Source: Hyphomicrobiales bacterium (GTDB lineage: Bacteria; Pseudomonadota; Alphaproteobacteria; Rhizobiales; Aestuariivirgaceae). From it: a stretch of 64,000 bases of DNA. Where the stretch lies: the NCBI GenBank assembly GCA_025359045.1, contig JANYHN010000051.1, positions 42,959 through 106,958 of the forward strand, given 5' to 3'. Made by a program: the position numbers and the translations under genes. The stretch's first letter is position 1. Each line of letters begins with the position of its first letter. The notes beneath the pieces were generated by a model. It saw only the letters and a list, made by a program, of their open reading frames with translations. It was not told where the DNA came from and ran no database searches. Of this stretch, positions 26,797 to 35,658 are shown piece by piece.

Positions 26797-28334
26797 ATGC
26801 CACCCAAGACGATGCGCAATGGACTTAGTACTTCCGTAAAAGTCTTGGCGGCTTCACGTAAATTGGTAATACCACTATCATAACAAGCAACCGCGTCATT
26901 GGGTAGCAAGTAAGGATTTTGATCATCTCTGTTGGCATTTTTCAAAAGAACCTCAATTGATCTTTCAATGATTTCAGTTTGTCCCGTTATTGGATTGCCA
27001 CTGATCAATATTATCGACCGATGCGCGTTGGATGCGGCCGATCCACCAACACAATTTGCAGAGACTGCGGCTTGCAACAGTTTTGTTCCGTACGGCAAAT
27101 TGGAGGCATAGTGTTCGATAAAGCTTGCTGCATTTCCTGTCGCGGGTTGCGTTAGGTTCGACATAAAAATGCGAATGCCCGGAGGTGTAATTTGGGATGG
27201 GCGCATCAATTCAGGATGATAACATCCGGAAGACGCCACGCGTATCTGATCGCCAGTCATCAGCGGCACATCAGGAACAGGATCGCCGGTCACAATGCCA
27301 CTCATATCAACGATAAAGCGCCGTCCATTGCGAATAACTTCGATTTTAGCGAGATCAGCGTCAGGTCGCACACCTGCGCCTCCGCGTAGTCCGGCATCAA
27401 GATAACGCGTTATAGGTGCATCGCCTACAGATTCTAGAGCCGAAGCATCTTGTTTCTCTCTGGATAGTTCATTGATGACCGCACGACCGGGATTGAACAC
27501 CGCGCCAAAAATATTGATCTGTGCGGGTGCCCAACGCAGTGGCAAAACAGAAACTCGGGTGTGATCTGGTCTAAAGTATCCACCTTTGATCAGTTGTTTT
27601 GCAACACTCTTCGAAAGCTCAGCTGACGTTAGTCCTTTGGCCCTAATTGAGCCTGCATAAGGTAATGTCAAAGTTCCATCGAGATCAATTGCATAAGTAC
27701 CAGAAAATTCAGCGCCTTCGGCAATATCAATACGAACGACATCACCAGTCCCATGAATTGGCGATGCAGTTTCGAGCGCGCTTGAATTAAATGATGCGTC
27801 TTCAATTTCCAGCCTTGGAAGGGGCAAAGGCTTTTGGCAACGCATTGAGAAGCGCGATGGCACAGGGATAGTGGGAACATACGCTGAGGAAACTTGGTCG
27901 GCGATTGGCAACAACGTCGATTGGTCTCGGCATCCCGCCAGTAAAATAGTTACGGCCAAAACTGAAATAATTGTAATGCAGCGAATCCAAAATATGTGCT
28001 GATCAATAAATGACACCTTATTTTTCTTGAGTTGGGCCACTGGTGGCAATGCAATAGCATTACTATTGATAATGAAGTATTTTTCCAAGCCTGTAACCGC
28101 CAATGCAACTTCAGCTGCTTTTGATACGCCAATAAGTATGGGCTGCACTTTGTTGTCGTCAGCAATCGTGGCAAGCTTGCAAAGCTGATCCAATTGCGTG
28201 TGATCAAACTGAACAAGACCAGTCACATTAACGACCGGAGCTATACCATTTTGACATTTTGCAATTGCAATGCGCTTATGTGTTTCATCCATCCAGTCCA
28301 GCGCTGCCGAAAGAAAAGCTGAAGCCACGGTCAT
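26793..28334 (-). CDS. Wza/GumB-type export protein with N-terminal STAS-like domain
   Basis: 513 residues. The C-terminal two thirds (about 185-390) is a polysaccharide export (Wza) protein: GDVVRIDIAEGAEFSGTYAI, DGTLTLPYAG, INIFGAVFNPG, then a SLBB-like region. Before it is a membrane helix ending in LLAGC (Cys135), a good lipobox. Residues about 20-100 resemble a STAS domain (VVNVTGLVQFDHTQLDQL, VSKAAEVALAVTGLEKYFII), which is cytoplasmic in known proteins and unexpected ahead of a lipobox. A GTG at 28016 (Val107) would start a normal lipoprotein precursor, so two products are possible. The gene overlaps the Wzz gene in ATGA. Confidence 0.82.
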   Translation of the reverse strand: MTVASAFLSAALDWMDETHKRIAIAKCQNGIAPVVNVTGLVQFDHTQLDQLCKLATIADDNKVQPILIGVSKAAEVALAVTGLEKYFIINSNAIALPPVAQLKKNKVSFIDQHIFWIRCITIISVLAVTILLAGCRDQSTLLPIADQVSSAYVPTIPVPSRFSMRCQKPLPLPRLEIEDASFNSSALETASPIHGTGDVVRIDIAEGAEFSGTYAIDLDGTLTLPYAGSIRAKGLTSAELSKSVAKQLIKGGYFRPDHTRVSVLPLRWAPAQINIFGAVFNPGRAVINELSREKQDASALESVGDAPITRYLDAGLRGGAGVRPDADLAKIEVIRNGRRFIVDMSGIVTGDPVPDVPLMTGDQIRVASSGCYHPELMRPSQITPPGIRIFMSNLTQPATGNAASFIEHYASNLPYGTKLLQAAVSANCVGGSAASNAHRSIILISGNPITGQTEIIERSIEVLLKNANRDDQNPYLLPNDAVACYDSGITNLREAAKTFTEVLSPLRIVLGGI

Positions 28335-28696
28335 TCAATTGCCCTCAGTTTAGCGGGCCGACACAAATTTACGCAATTCACCAGCACAAATGCTCCATTG
28401 ATAATGAAGGATAAAATATTATTCAGAAGGAGCGTCACCAACTCGCGCTGGCTCATTGTCCTGCGCAAACGATTAAGCCAGTCGGCTTAATAAATAGTAA
28501 CTAAAAGTTGTTTTTTTTATATTTACACTTATTGGTAGAAATATCTGTAAATGATTCTGCCGTTCATTTCCTAGTTTTATCAGAAGACGTGAGTCTTAGA
28601 CTAAGATGCGTAAATAAAATGAGCTGCATAAATCTTGTCGGTGACGAACATCAAAGCTGTTCAATGCGAAACCAAGATCAAAAAAGTGAGGCCAAA
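28335..28696. other. Intergenic region between wza-like gene and galU
   Basis: About 360 bases without a recognised gene, between divergent units. The clearest signal is a perfect inverted repeat TTAAGCC-AGTC-GGCTTAA at 28473-28490, possibly an operator. A T-rich tract follows near 28508-28520. The galU frame is open back to 28508, but that part has no protein-like composition or family match and I treat it as leader. Confidence 0.5.
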
Positions 28697-29680
28697 GTGA
28701 ACCGACCAATATCAAAGAATCGTCCTATCCGAAAAGCAGTTTTTCCCGTCGCAGGCTTGGGAACAAGATTCCTACCTGCAGCTAAATCGATGCCAAAGGA
28801 AATGCTTACGATTGTTGATCGACCTCTTATTCAGATCGCAGTTGATGAAGCTCGAGAAGCTGGGATTGAACACTTCATTTTTGTGACTGGGCGAAACAAG
28901 GGAATGATTGAAGATCATTTCGATAAGCAGTTTGAGCTTGAAACAACTTTACGAAATCGTGGCAAGCAAAATGAATTGGCCAAACTTGCTGATATTCTTC
29001 CAGCAGCCGGACGCACAAGTTTCACAAGACATCAGGAACCACTTGGCTTGGGCCATGCTGTCTGGTGTGCGCGCGATATTGTTGGTCACGAACCATTTGC
29101 GTTAATTTTGCCAGACATGGTCATGCACGCCAAACCTGGCTGTCTCAAACAAATGATTGATACCTACAACATAGCAGGTGGTAACGTTATTGCGGCCGAA
29201 CAGGTGGCAGATGATCAGACGCATCGTTATGGCGTGCTAGGGGCAAACAATTGGCAGGGCAACAGCTTTAATATTGACTGCATGGTTGAAAAACCTGAAC
29301 AAGGCAACGCACCTTCAAATCTTATTATTTCTGGCCGCTATATCTTGCAGCCAGAAATATTTGCCGAAATCGAAAAGCAGGGCCCTGGTGCGGGAGGCGA
29401 AATTCAACTGACCGATGCGATGATCAGGTTACTTTGCTATCAAACGTTCAACGGCGTTAAATATCACGGTAAGACCTATGATTGTGGAGACAAAGTTGGT
29501 CTTCTTTTGGCCAATTTCGCATTTGGAATAGAGCACGAAGAGATTGGGAACGAATTCCAAATTGCTCTATCATCATTGCTTGCGAGCTATCTCAAAAACT
29601 CGCGTGGCCATAATTCATTCACTTCTATCCAAAAAGCAGGACAGGAAGAAAACGTAGATTTCAAAAAGACTGGCACATAA
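28697..29680 (+). CDS. galU: GalU: UTP-glucose-1-phosphate uridylyltransferase
   Basis: 327-residue nucleotidyltransferase making UDP-glucose, a precursor for the polysaccharide encoded next door. The active-site loop is intact: FPVAGLGTRFLPAAKSMPKEML holds GxGTR and the PK lysine; VEKPEQ and GGEIQLTDA are further family motifs. I start at the GTG at 28697 because GAGG is 5 bases upstream and the conserved protein begins at once. In contrast to the degenerate paralogue at 16.7 kb this copy looks fully catalytic. It is convergent with the DAK gene. Confidence 0.93.
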   Translation: MNRPISKNRPIRKAVFPVAGLGTRFLPAAKSMPKEMLTIVDRPLIQIAVDEAREAGIEHFIFVTGRNKGMIEDHFDKQFELETTLRNRGKQNELAKLADILPAAGRTSFTRHQEPLGLGHAVWCARDIVGHEPFALILPDMVMHAKPGCLKQMIDTYNIAGGNVIAAEQVADDQTHRYGVLGANNWQGNSFNIDCMVEKPEQGNAPSNLIISGRYILQPEIFAEIEKQGPGAGGEIQLTDAMIRLLCYQTFNGVKYHGKTYDCGDKVGLLLANFAFGIEHEEIGNEFQIALSSLLASYLKNSRGHNSFTSIQKAGQEENVDFKKTGT

Positions 29681-29754
29681 GCAAAAAATTTAAATATTTT
29701 TTTTCGAAACATTCTCAATATAATCTCTCGAAGTAGAACACGAGTTCAACCAAA

Positions 29755-31374
29755 TTATTTCACCAAATGTTCAAACAACCGTGCCACTGCTTCTGCGCCA
29801 GGATCGACATGACCATCGAGCTGTTTCGCGTTGATATAAGAGGCACGACCTGCATTTGCTTTCAGCATTTTTGCAGTGAGCTGTGCGCCACTTCGTGCGG
29901 CTTTGGCAGCTGCGCTCATGCCGTGATCAAGGGCAACCAATGCAGGCTGAAGAGCATCAACCATTGTCCGGTCGCCAAGCTTAGCACCGCCAATCTCTTG
30001 CATACGAGCCAGACCTGCTTTGAGAGATTCCGTCATAGACATGCCGCTTGAGGCGGCATCGCCAGCCGCGGCAAAAAATATAGCCAGCAATACACCCGAT
30101 GATCCGCCCATCGTCTGGCTCAATTCTTGTCCAATGGCGCGGTATAATTGTGTGTGGTCGGCAAGGGGAAGACTATCCATATTGGCCAATAACGCACGGG
30201 CCGCGCCCGCAAGAGTTGAACCTGTGTCACCGTCTCCTGATTTAGCATCCAAGGCGTTGAGATCAGCTTCTGAATGAATCAAGATTTCGCAACATTTGGT
30301 TACAAATTTCTGGGTTTCATTATGCTTCGAAGATAATGGCTTTATAGGTTTCAAACCATCCGGAAGATTGATAATTTCTACTGGCAATAATTCTTTTATG
30401 CCCGGCCAGGTGGCCAAAGATGTATGGGCTTTGAGCAGTTCCAACTCGCCCGCGCTTGCAGGGAAAACAGAAAGTGAAAAGCCATGCATATCGAGCGACG
30501 TCATCATAGCCGCAGGCCCAATAATCCACTTCAACTTTTGCACAATCGATGAATTCGCCAACTCCTTTGCGAGGATGCTCATTTCCAAGACTGATGTCGC
30601 GCCAAGATTATTCAACAACGCCACATGAGGCTGGTCTTTCATAGCTGCCGCCAGCTTTTGAACCACAGCTTCCATGGCTGCTTTTGCACCACTAAAATCA
30701 ATTTGTTCGACACCAGCTTCACCATGAATGCCCAGTCCTAATTCAGCTTTGCCTTTTGGAATGCGATCTTCTTTTGGAGATCCAGGAACCGTGCAAGTGT
30801 CCAGCGACATTCCAATCGTAAGCGTCGACGATATGATATGAGCAACTGTTTTTGTAATATCTTGGAGTGATGCGCCTTGTTCTGCTAACGCACCCGCAAT
30901 CTTATGAACAAATAATGTTCCGGCAACGCCGCGCGCACGGGGCAGTTCGGGTAACGCGATGTCATCATCAACGACGACCATCGTTACATCAAGCCCAAAA
31001 GCGCGGGCGCGCTCTGCCGCCAAACCAAAATTCAATCGGTCACCAGTGTAATTTTTGACAATTAGCAAACAACCCGCCGGGCCTGTTACGGCAAGTATTC
31101 CTGCTAGTACAGCATCGACTGAAGGAGACGCAAACACATCACCGCACACTGCGGCAGTCAACATACCCTGCCCTACAAAACCTGCATGGGCGGGTTCGTG
31201 CCCAGAACCTCCGCCCGATACTAAGGCAACCTTTGAATTGTCCCAGTCGTTGCGCATCACAACACGAATGTGCGGATAGCCATCCAGCCGCGCCAACTTC
31301 CCGCCTGAGGACGCTATCAGGCCGTCAATTGCATCAGTAACGATGTCTTCTTTTTTATTTACAAATTGCGCCAC
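29755..31374 (-). CDS. ATP-dependent dihydroxyacetone-type kinase (DhaK-DhaL fusion)
   Basis: 539 residues: DhaK domain (1-330) with GGGSGHEPAHAGFVG and the substrate-binding histidine in LGIHGEAG, and DhaL domain (about 355-539) with the nucleotide-binding SGDGDTGSTL. It phosphorylates dihydroxyacetone or, in related enzymes, tetruloses such as erythrulose, in the cytoplasm; the precise ketose cannot be read from sequence. The start is GTG at 31374 with GAGGAGA upstream. It ends the ABC transporter operon, 27 bases after the second ATPase, so it likely phosphorylates what the transporter imports or a derivative of it. Confidence 0.9.
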   Translation of the reverse strand: MAQFVNKKEDIVTDAIDGLIASSGGKLARLDGYPHIRVVMRNDWDNSKVALVSGGGSGHEPAHAGFVGQGMLTAAVCGDVFASPSVDAVLAGILAVTGPAGCLLIVKNYTGDRLNFGLAAERARAFGLDVTMVVVDDDIALPELPRARGVAGTLFVHKIAGALAEQGASLQDITKTVAHIISSTLTIGMSLDTCTVPGSPKEDRIPKGKAELGLGIHGEAGVEQIDFSGAKAAMEAVVQKLAAAMKDQPHVALLNNLGATSVLEMSILAKELANSSIVQKLKWIIGPAAMMTSLDMHGFSLSVFPASAGELELLKAHTSLATWPGIKELLPVEIINLPDGLKPIKPLSSKHNETQKFVTKCCEILIHSEADLNALDAKSGDGDTGSTLAGAARALLANMDSLPLADHTQLYRAIGQELSQTMGGSSGVLLAIFFAAAGDAASSGMSMTESLKAGLARMQEIGGAKLGDRTMVDALQPALVALDHGMSAAAKAARSGAQLTAKMLKANAGRASYINAKQLDGHVDPGAEAVARLFEHLVK

Positions 31375-31401
31375 CTAAATCTCCTCTTGGTCTGTACTAA
31401 T

Positions 31402-32397
31402 TCACGCCACTCGAATTCCGGCGTGATCAAAGTAAAAAGGCTTTTCGGGCCGTATTTTTACAATGTCGCCTTCGGCTAATTTCGTGTGAGCATCAGTAAC
31501 CGTTATCAAGTTATGGTTCTTAAAAGAAAGATGCAAGCGCGTTTGATCGCCCAAGTGTTCAACCCGTTTGACGAAACTTTCCTCGCCTTCACCTTGCACG
31601 ATCTGCTCCGGGCGCAGCCCAATTTGCGCTGCACGATGAGGCGCACCGCCAAAAACAGTTGCTGGCAAAAGGTTAATGCGCGGCTGGCCTAACCTGCTGG
31701 CAGAATAAATGCTCACTGGATTCTCGTAAATTTCTCGTGGCGTTCCAAACTGCACAAGCTTTCCGTGCTCAAGAACGCCCACATGAGTAGCCATGGTCAT
31801 AGCTTCAATTTGATCGTGAGTGACATAGAGCAAAGTAGCCCCAGACTTAGCTTGAATGCGCTTGAGTTCAATGCGCAAGTCGGCCCTGAGCTTTGCATCG
31901 AGTGAGCTGAGCGGTTCATCCATCAAAAAAATCGTTGGGTTGCGAACGAGAGCGCGACCAATCGAAACGCGTTGCATCTCTCCGCCCGAAAGTGCAGTTG
32001 CCTTATTGTCCAGCTTGTGGGAAATCTGCAAAACTTCCGAGACTTCTTTAATTTTGCGTTCAATTTCCGCTTCGGGTGTTTTGAGAAGTGGAGATTTTAG
32101 CGGAAAAGCCAAGTTCTCACGCACGGTGAGGTGCGGATAGAGCGAATATTGCTGAAACACCATGGCCACGTTGCGCTGGGCTGGCGCCAAACCCGCCATA
32201 GATTGGCCACCAATCAAAACGTCGCCGGTATCGGGTTTATCAAGACCTGAAACCATGCGAAGCGTAGTCGTTTTGCCAGCACCTGTGGGGCCCAACAAGA
32301 CCACAAATGAGCCATTCGGAATAATCATGTTGACGTCATCGAGAGCTGCGTCATCGCCGAATTTCTTGGTGATGTTTTTCAGAATGACTTCAGCCAC
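31402..32397 (-). CDS. ABC transporter ATPase (UgpC/MalK type), second copy
   Basis: 331-residue importer ATPase: Walker A GPTGAGKTT, Q-loop FQQYSLYPHL, signature LSGGEMQRVSIGRAL, Walker B IFLMDEPLSSLDA, and a C-terminal regulatory TOBE-type domain. The GTG at 32397 (VAEVILKN) overlaps the end of the preceding ATPase gene by 8 bases and has AGGGGG nearby; the frame continues to 32478 but those codons are inside the previous gene. The signature LSGGE differs from LSGGD in the first ATPase, so this system probably uses an ATPase heterodimer. Confidence 0.9.
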   Translation of the reverse strand: MAEVILKNITKKFGDDAALDDVNMIIPNGSFVVLLGPTGAGKTTTLRMVSGLDKPDTGDVLIGGQSMAGLAPAQRNVAMVFQQYSLYPHLTVRENLAFPLKSPLLKTPEAEIERKIKEVSEVLQISHKLDNKATALSGGEMQRVSIGRALVRNPTIFLMDEPLSSLDAKLRADLRIELKRIQAKSGATLLYVTHDQIEAMTMATHVGVLEHGKLVQFGTPREIYENPVSIYSASRLGQPRINLLPATVFGGAPHRAAQIGLRPEQIVQGEGEESFVKRVEHLGDQTRLHLSFKNHNLITVTDAHTKLAEGDIVKIRPEKPFYFDHAGIRVA

Positions 32398-33487
32398 GAT
32401 TGAATACCCCCTGATTAGCATTCGACAGAAGTGCTTTGCCATTTTCAGCATTGAATATGGTAACGGTGCGCGGATCAAAACTTAATCCGATTTTTTCACC
32501 GGTTTTTATTTTGCCAGACGCATCAGTGCGCACCTTCACATCACCATTTGGAGTTGTAAGAGTTACGATTTGAGTCGTGCCTAAATATTCCGTGGCCAAC
32601 ACCTCACCTCTATATTGAGCCTTGTCAGAAAATTTAATGTGTTCTGGGCGTATGCCGAGTGCAAGTTTACCTTTGGCGCCCTCTAATGTTGTTGGAATTT
32701 TAAAATCAATGCTGTTCATTTCGACGCTCGATTTGTTCGTTCCAAGCATGCCTTCAAAACGTAGAAAATTCATCGAAGGTGATCCAAGGAAATTTGCAAC
32801 AAACATGGTGGCAGGCCAGTCATAGATTTCTTGCGGCTTTCCAAATTGTTCAACTGAACCATGGTTCATCACCACAATCTTGTCGCCCATCTGCATAGCT
32901 TCCAACTGATCATGCGTGACATAGACCGTGGTTGCGCCCATGCGGTTGTGGAGGGCGCGCAACTCCTCAGACATATGCTCGCGGAACTCTGCATCAAGTG
33001 CGCCTAGTGGTTCATCCATGAAAAACGCTTTTGGTTCTCGCACAATGGCGCGGCCAAGTGCCACCCGCTGTCTGTCACCACCTGAAAGTCCGCCCACGGG
33101 GCGTTTGAGAATATCTGTGATACCCAAGATTTCTGCAACTTCTGCCACGCGCTTTTTCACTTGGTCTCTTGGCATGCCTTGGCTCAGAAGCGGATAGGAA
33201 ATATTTTTGCCAACATTCATGTGCGGGTAAAGCGCAAAGAGCTGAAACACAAACGCGATGTCGCGCTTGCTCGCAGGCTTTTGCCCCACCTCTTCACCAT
33301 CGATATAAATTTCGCCGCTGGTGGGTAATTCAAGCCCAGCCATCATGCGCAAGGTTGTTGTCTTGCCGCAGCCAGAAGGCCCGAGCAGCATGAAAAACTC
33401 TCCGTCTTCAATTGTAAATGTCGAAGACTTCACAGCATTGAACGTGCCGAAATCTTTGCGCAGATTTTTGATTTTAATTTGCGCCAT
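32390..33487 (-). CDS. ABC transporter ATPase (UgpC/MalK type), first copy
   Basis: 365-residue importer ATPase: Walker A GPSGCGKTT, Q-loop FQLFALYPHM, signature LSGGDRQRVALGRAI, Walker B AFFMDEPLGALDA, H-loop YVTHDQ, and a C-terminal TOBE-type domain. It is 2 bases after the small membrane gene and overlaps the second ATPase gene. Two different ATPases with two permeases is the layout of the rhizobial glycerol (Glp) and related polyol transporters. Confidence 0.9.
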   Translation of the reverse strand: MAQIKIKNLRKDFGTFNAVKSSTFTIEDGEFFMLLGPSGCGKTTTLRMMAGLELPTSGEIYIDGEEVGQKPASKRDIAFVFQLFALYPHMNVGKNISYPLLSQGMPRDQVKKRVAEVAEILGITDILKRPVGGLSGGDRQRVALGRAIVREPKAFFMDEPLGALDAEFREHMSEELRALHNRMGATTVYVTHDQLEAMQMGDKIVVMNHGSVEQFGKPQEIYDWPATMFVANFLGSPSMNFLRFEGMLGTNKSSVEMNSIDFKIPTTLEGAKGKLALGIRPEHIKFSDKAQYRGEVLATEYLGTTQIVTLTTPNGDVKVRTDASGKIKTGEKIGLSFDPRTVTIFNAENGKALLSNANQGVFNRG

Positions 33488-33489
33488 GA

Positions 33490-33678
33490 TTACTCCGGAA
33501 AATGACTAGTGATGATGAACATCATAGTGCCAATAAGTGTCACAAGAAATGAATAGCTGAAGAGCGACAGTGCAAAGGGCTGCATCATCATCACAACACC
33601 CAAAGCAATCATGATCGAAGCCAGCATTTCCCAAGCGCCGCGGCGGAACCGCATTAATCCACTGATGAACGAACTCAT
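33490..33678 (-). CDS. Small two-helix membrane protein of the ABC operon
   Basis: 62-residue protein, unrecognised family. A short basic N-terminus (FRRGAWEM) is followed by two hydrophobic helices (about 17-35, LASIMIALGVVMMMQPFAL, and 40-58, SFLVTLIGTMMFIIT) with both ends probably cytoplasmic. The ATG at 33678 overlaps the permease stop in ATGA. A small membrane protein of unknown role (GlpU) is known in the rhizobial glycerol transporter operon; this one occupies a comparable place but I cannot claim homology. It may modulate permease assembly. Confidence 0.75.
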   Translation of the reverse strand: MSSFISGLMRFRRGAWEMLASIMIALGVVMMMQPFALSLFSYSFLVTLIGTMMFIITSHFPE

Positions 33679-34616
33679 TTGCGCACCGCCCCGAATGTGA
33701 TGCCCCGCAGCAAATGCTTGCGCAGCAGAATCGTGAATATCATGACAGGAAGCAGGAAGATCGTTGCACCTGCGGCAACAGCTGGCCAATCCTGACCACC
33801 GGTACCAATAATTGTTGGAATGAAAGGTGGAGCCGTTTGTGCGGTTCCTGATGTTAGGAGTGCAGCCAATGCATATTCATTCCACGCAAAGATCAGGCAG
33901 AAAATGGCGGTTGATGCGATCCCCGTTGTAGCTTGCGGGAGAACGACTTTGTAGAAAGCCTGGAACCGGGTGTAGCCATCTAACAATGCAGCTTCTTCAT
34001 ATTCTATTGGGATTTCATTTATAAATCCGTGGATCAACCATATCGAAAGTGACAAGTTTATTGCCGTGTAAAGCAAGATCATCCCGGCATGAGTATCATT
34101 CAAGCCCAATTGTCTGAACATCAGAAAAATCGGAATGGCGACGGCAATCGGCGGCATCATGCGGGTTGAAAGAATGAAAAATAACAAGTCGTCTTTCAAC
34201 GGCACACGGAAGCGTGAGAAGGCATAAGCTGCCGCTGTTCCCAGCACGATAGCAAAAAATGTTGAGCCAAACCCGATGATAACCGAATTCAAAAATCGTT
34301 CGCCATAGCGTGATGGGCCAGCAATGACCATATCATATTGGCGTACAATGCGGTCATACCAAGTCTTGGGCTCGCCCGCCTGTACCAACATTTCTGGCGT
34401 TGCCCTTGTGCGTGTGGTGAAAAGGTTCACATAACCTTCCAACGTCGGTTGGAAGACCACTTTAGGCGGATAAGCGATGGCATCAGAGGGGCTTTTGAAG
34501 CCTGTTGCGATAATCCATAGCAGTGGCATGAGTGTGACCACGGCGTAAAAGATTACAAGCGAGCCCGCGACCCATTTTTGGCGCTTGGAAGGCTCGGTAA
34601 TTGAATAGCTGCTCAT
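33675..34616 (-). CDS. ABC transporter permease (MalG type)
   Basis: 313-residue inner-membrane permease with about 6 helices and the EAA loop with which the ATPases interact (EYEEAALLDGYTRFQAFYKVVLP). The sequence begins SSYSITEPSKRQKWVAG. Its ATG overlaps the first permease stop in ATGA and its stop overlaps the small membrane gene in ATGA, so the membrane subunits are made in tight stoichiometry. Substrate is discussed at the kinase and binding-protein entries. Confidence 0.9.
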   Translation of the reverse strand: MSSYSITEPSKRQKWVAGSLVIFYAVVTLMPLLWIIATGFKSPSDAIAYPPKVVFQPTLEGYVNLFTTRTRATPEMLVQAGEPKTWYDRIVRQYDMVIAGPSRYGERFLNSVIIGFGSTFFAIVLGTAAAYAFSRFRVPLKDDLLFFILSTRMMPPIAVAIPIFLMFRQLGLNDTHAGMILLYTAINLSLSIWLIHGFINEIPIEYEEAALLDGYTRFQAFYKVVLPQATTGIASTAIFCLIFAWNEYALAALLTSGTAQTAPPFIPTIIGTGGQDWPAVAAGATIFLLPVMIFTILLRKHLLRGITFGAVRK

Positions 34617-35560
34617 CTTTCTTTGACCTTATTCAACGCTTTCACGTAAATTGATGCGAGTCCAAAAACTGTCACGAAGAGGATGACGGCATAGGCGGAT
34701 GAATACCCGGTGCGCCATTTTTCAAAAGCCTCACGCTTCAAATTGATCGACGTCAGTTCGGTAATTGACCCTGGCCCGCCACCTGTCAGTTGAACAACAA
34801 GGTCAAACATCTTGAAATTTTCGATACCGCGAAACAACACTGCAAGCATCAAGAAGGGTAAAACCATGGGCAAAGTGATTGTCCAAAATTGCCGCCACTT
34901 ACTGGCACGGTCACATTCGGCCGCCTCATAAATGCTACCGGGAATTGACCGAAGACCCGCCAAGCAAATCAACATCACAAACGGTGTCCACATCCAAGTA
35001 TCAACAATAACAATGGCCCAGGGTGCTAGATTGACATCGCCGATCATGGAAAAACTTGATGGATCGGTATGAGTCAGGAAACCAACAACATAATTGAAAA
35101 GCCCGATTTGTGGTTGATACAAAAATGTCCAGAAATTTCCAACAACAGCTGGGCTTAACATCATTGGGAATACGATGATCGTGGTCCATAAATCATTGCC
35201 ACGAAATTTTTTGTTGATGAGATAAGCTAACGAAAAACCAATCAAGACCTGAAGCAGGATTGTCCAGATCAAAAAATGTGCTGTGGTTTGCATGGTCAAC
35301 CAGATGTCGGAGTCCGACAAGATTCGGCGATAGTTGTCGAGACCCACAAACTGCACTTCGGCATTTGGGCGGTTGACACGAAAATTTGTGAAACTTAGAC
35401 GAATGGTCCAGATCAACGGAAATATGTTGATGGCTAGCAAAAGAAAAATTGTGGGTGCGACAAAGATCCAAGCAATGGCGCGATCAGAAAGCCCTCTAAT
35501 TTTTTTGGCCAGCATAGGTGGCGTCGCCTCAGCGGCGCGCTCGAAGTGAGTTGGCGACAT
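34613..35560 (-). CDS. ABC transporter permease (MalF type)
   Basis: 315-residue inner-membrane permease with about 6 helices and the EAA loop (SIYEAAECDRASKWRQFWTITLP). It is the partner of the MalG-type subunit downstream (4-base overlap). It is separated from the binding-protein gene by about 100 bases that contain a stable stem-loop, which likely lowers its level relative to the binding protein. Typical of carbohydrate-uptake subfamily 1. Confidence 0.9.
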   Translation of the reverse strand: MSPTHFERAAEATPPMLAKKIRGLSDRAIAWIFVAPTIFLLLAINIFPLIWTIRLSFTNFRVNRPNAEVQFVGLDNYRRILSDSDIWLTMQTTAHFLIWTILLQVLIGFSLAYLINKKFRGNDLWTTIIVFPMMLSPAVVGNFWTFLYQPQIGLFNYVVGFLTHTDPSSFSMIGDVNLAPWAIVIVDTWMWTPFVMLICLAGLRSIPGSIYEAAECDRASKWRQFWTITLPMVLPFLMLAVLFRGIENFKMFDLVVQLTGGGPGSITELTSINLKREAFEKWRTGYSSAYAVILFVTVFGLASIYVKALNKVKER

Positions 35561-35590
35561 GATGTGCCCTCAAAAAAAGCATGAGAAAAT

Positions 35591-35622
35591 GCACAGGGCA
35601 GAGTTTCTGCCCCACCCTGTGC
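35591..35622 (-). terminator. Intercistronic stem-loop after the binding-protein gene
   Basis: On the minus strand GCACAGGG pairs with CCCTGTGC, and inner CAGA pairs with TCTG, with a 4-base bulge. A run of seven T follows 12 bases beyond the stem, too far for a textbook terminator. More likely an mRNA-stabilising or partial-termination element between the binding protein and the permeases. Confidence 0.5.
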
Positions 35623-35658
35623 TTCGACGATGCCTCGGGAGGAGAGGCAGTTGAAAGA

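Noticed and set aside
28440..28500. Sigma-54-like GG...GC elements before galU (plus) and the Wza-type gene (minus)
   Set aside because: Spacing between GG and GC is 11 bases in both, not 10, so I do not call promoters.
28508..28696. N-terminal extension of galU
   Set aside because: No homology to galU, poor composition, and a better GTG start with GAGG at 28697.
29681..29754. A/T-rich inverted repeat between galU and the DAK gene as a bidirectional terminator
   Set aside because: Stem is only A-T pairs; no GC stem, so termination is not supported.
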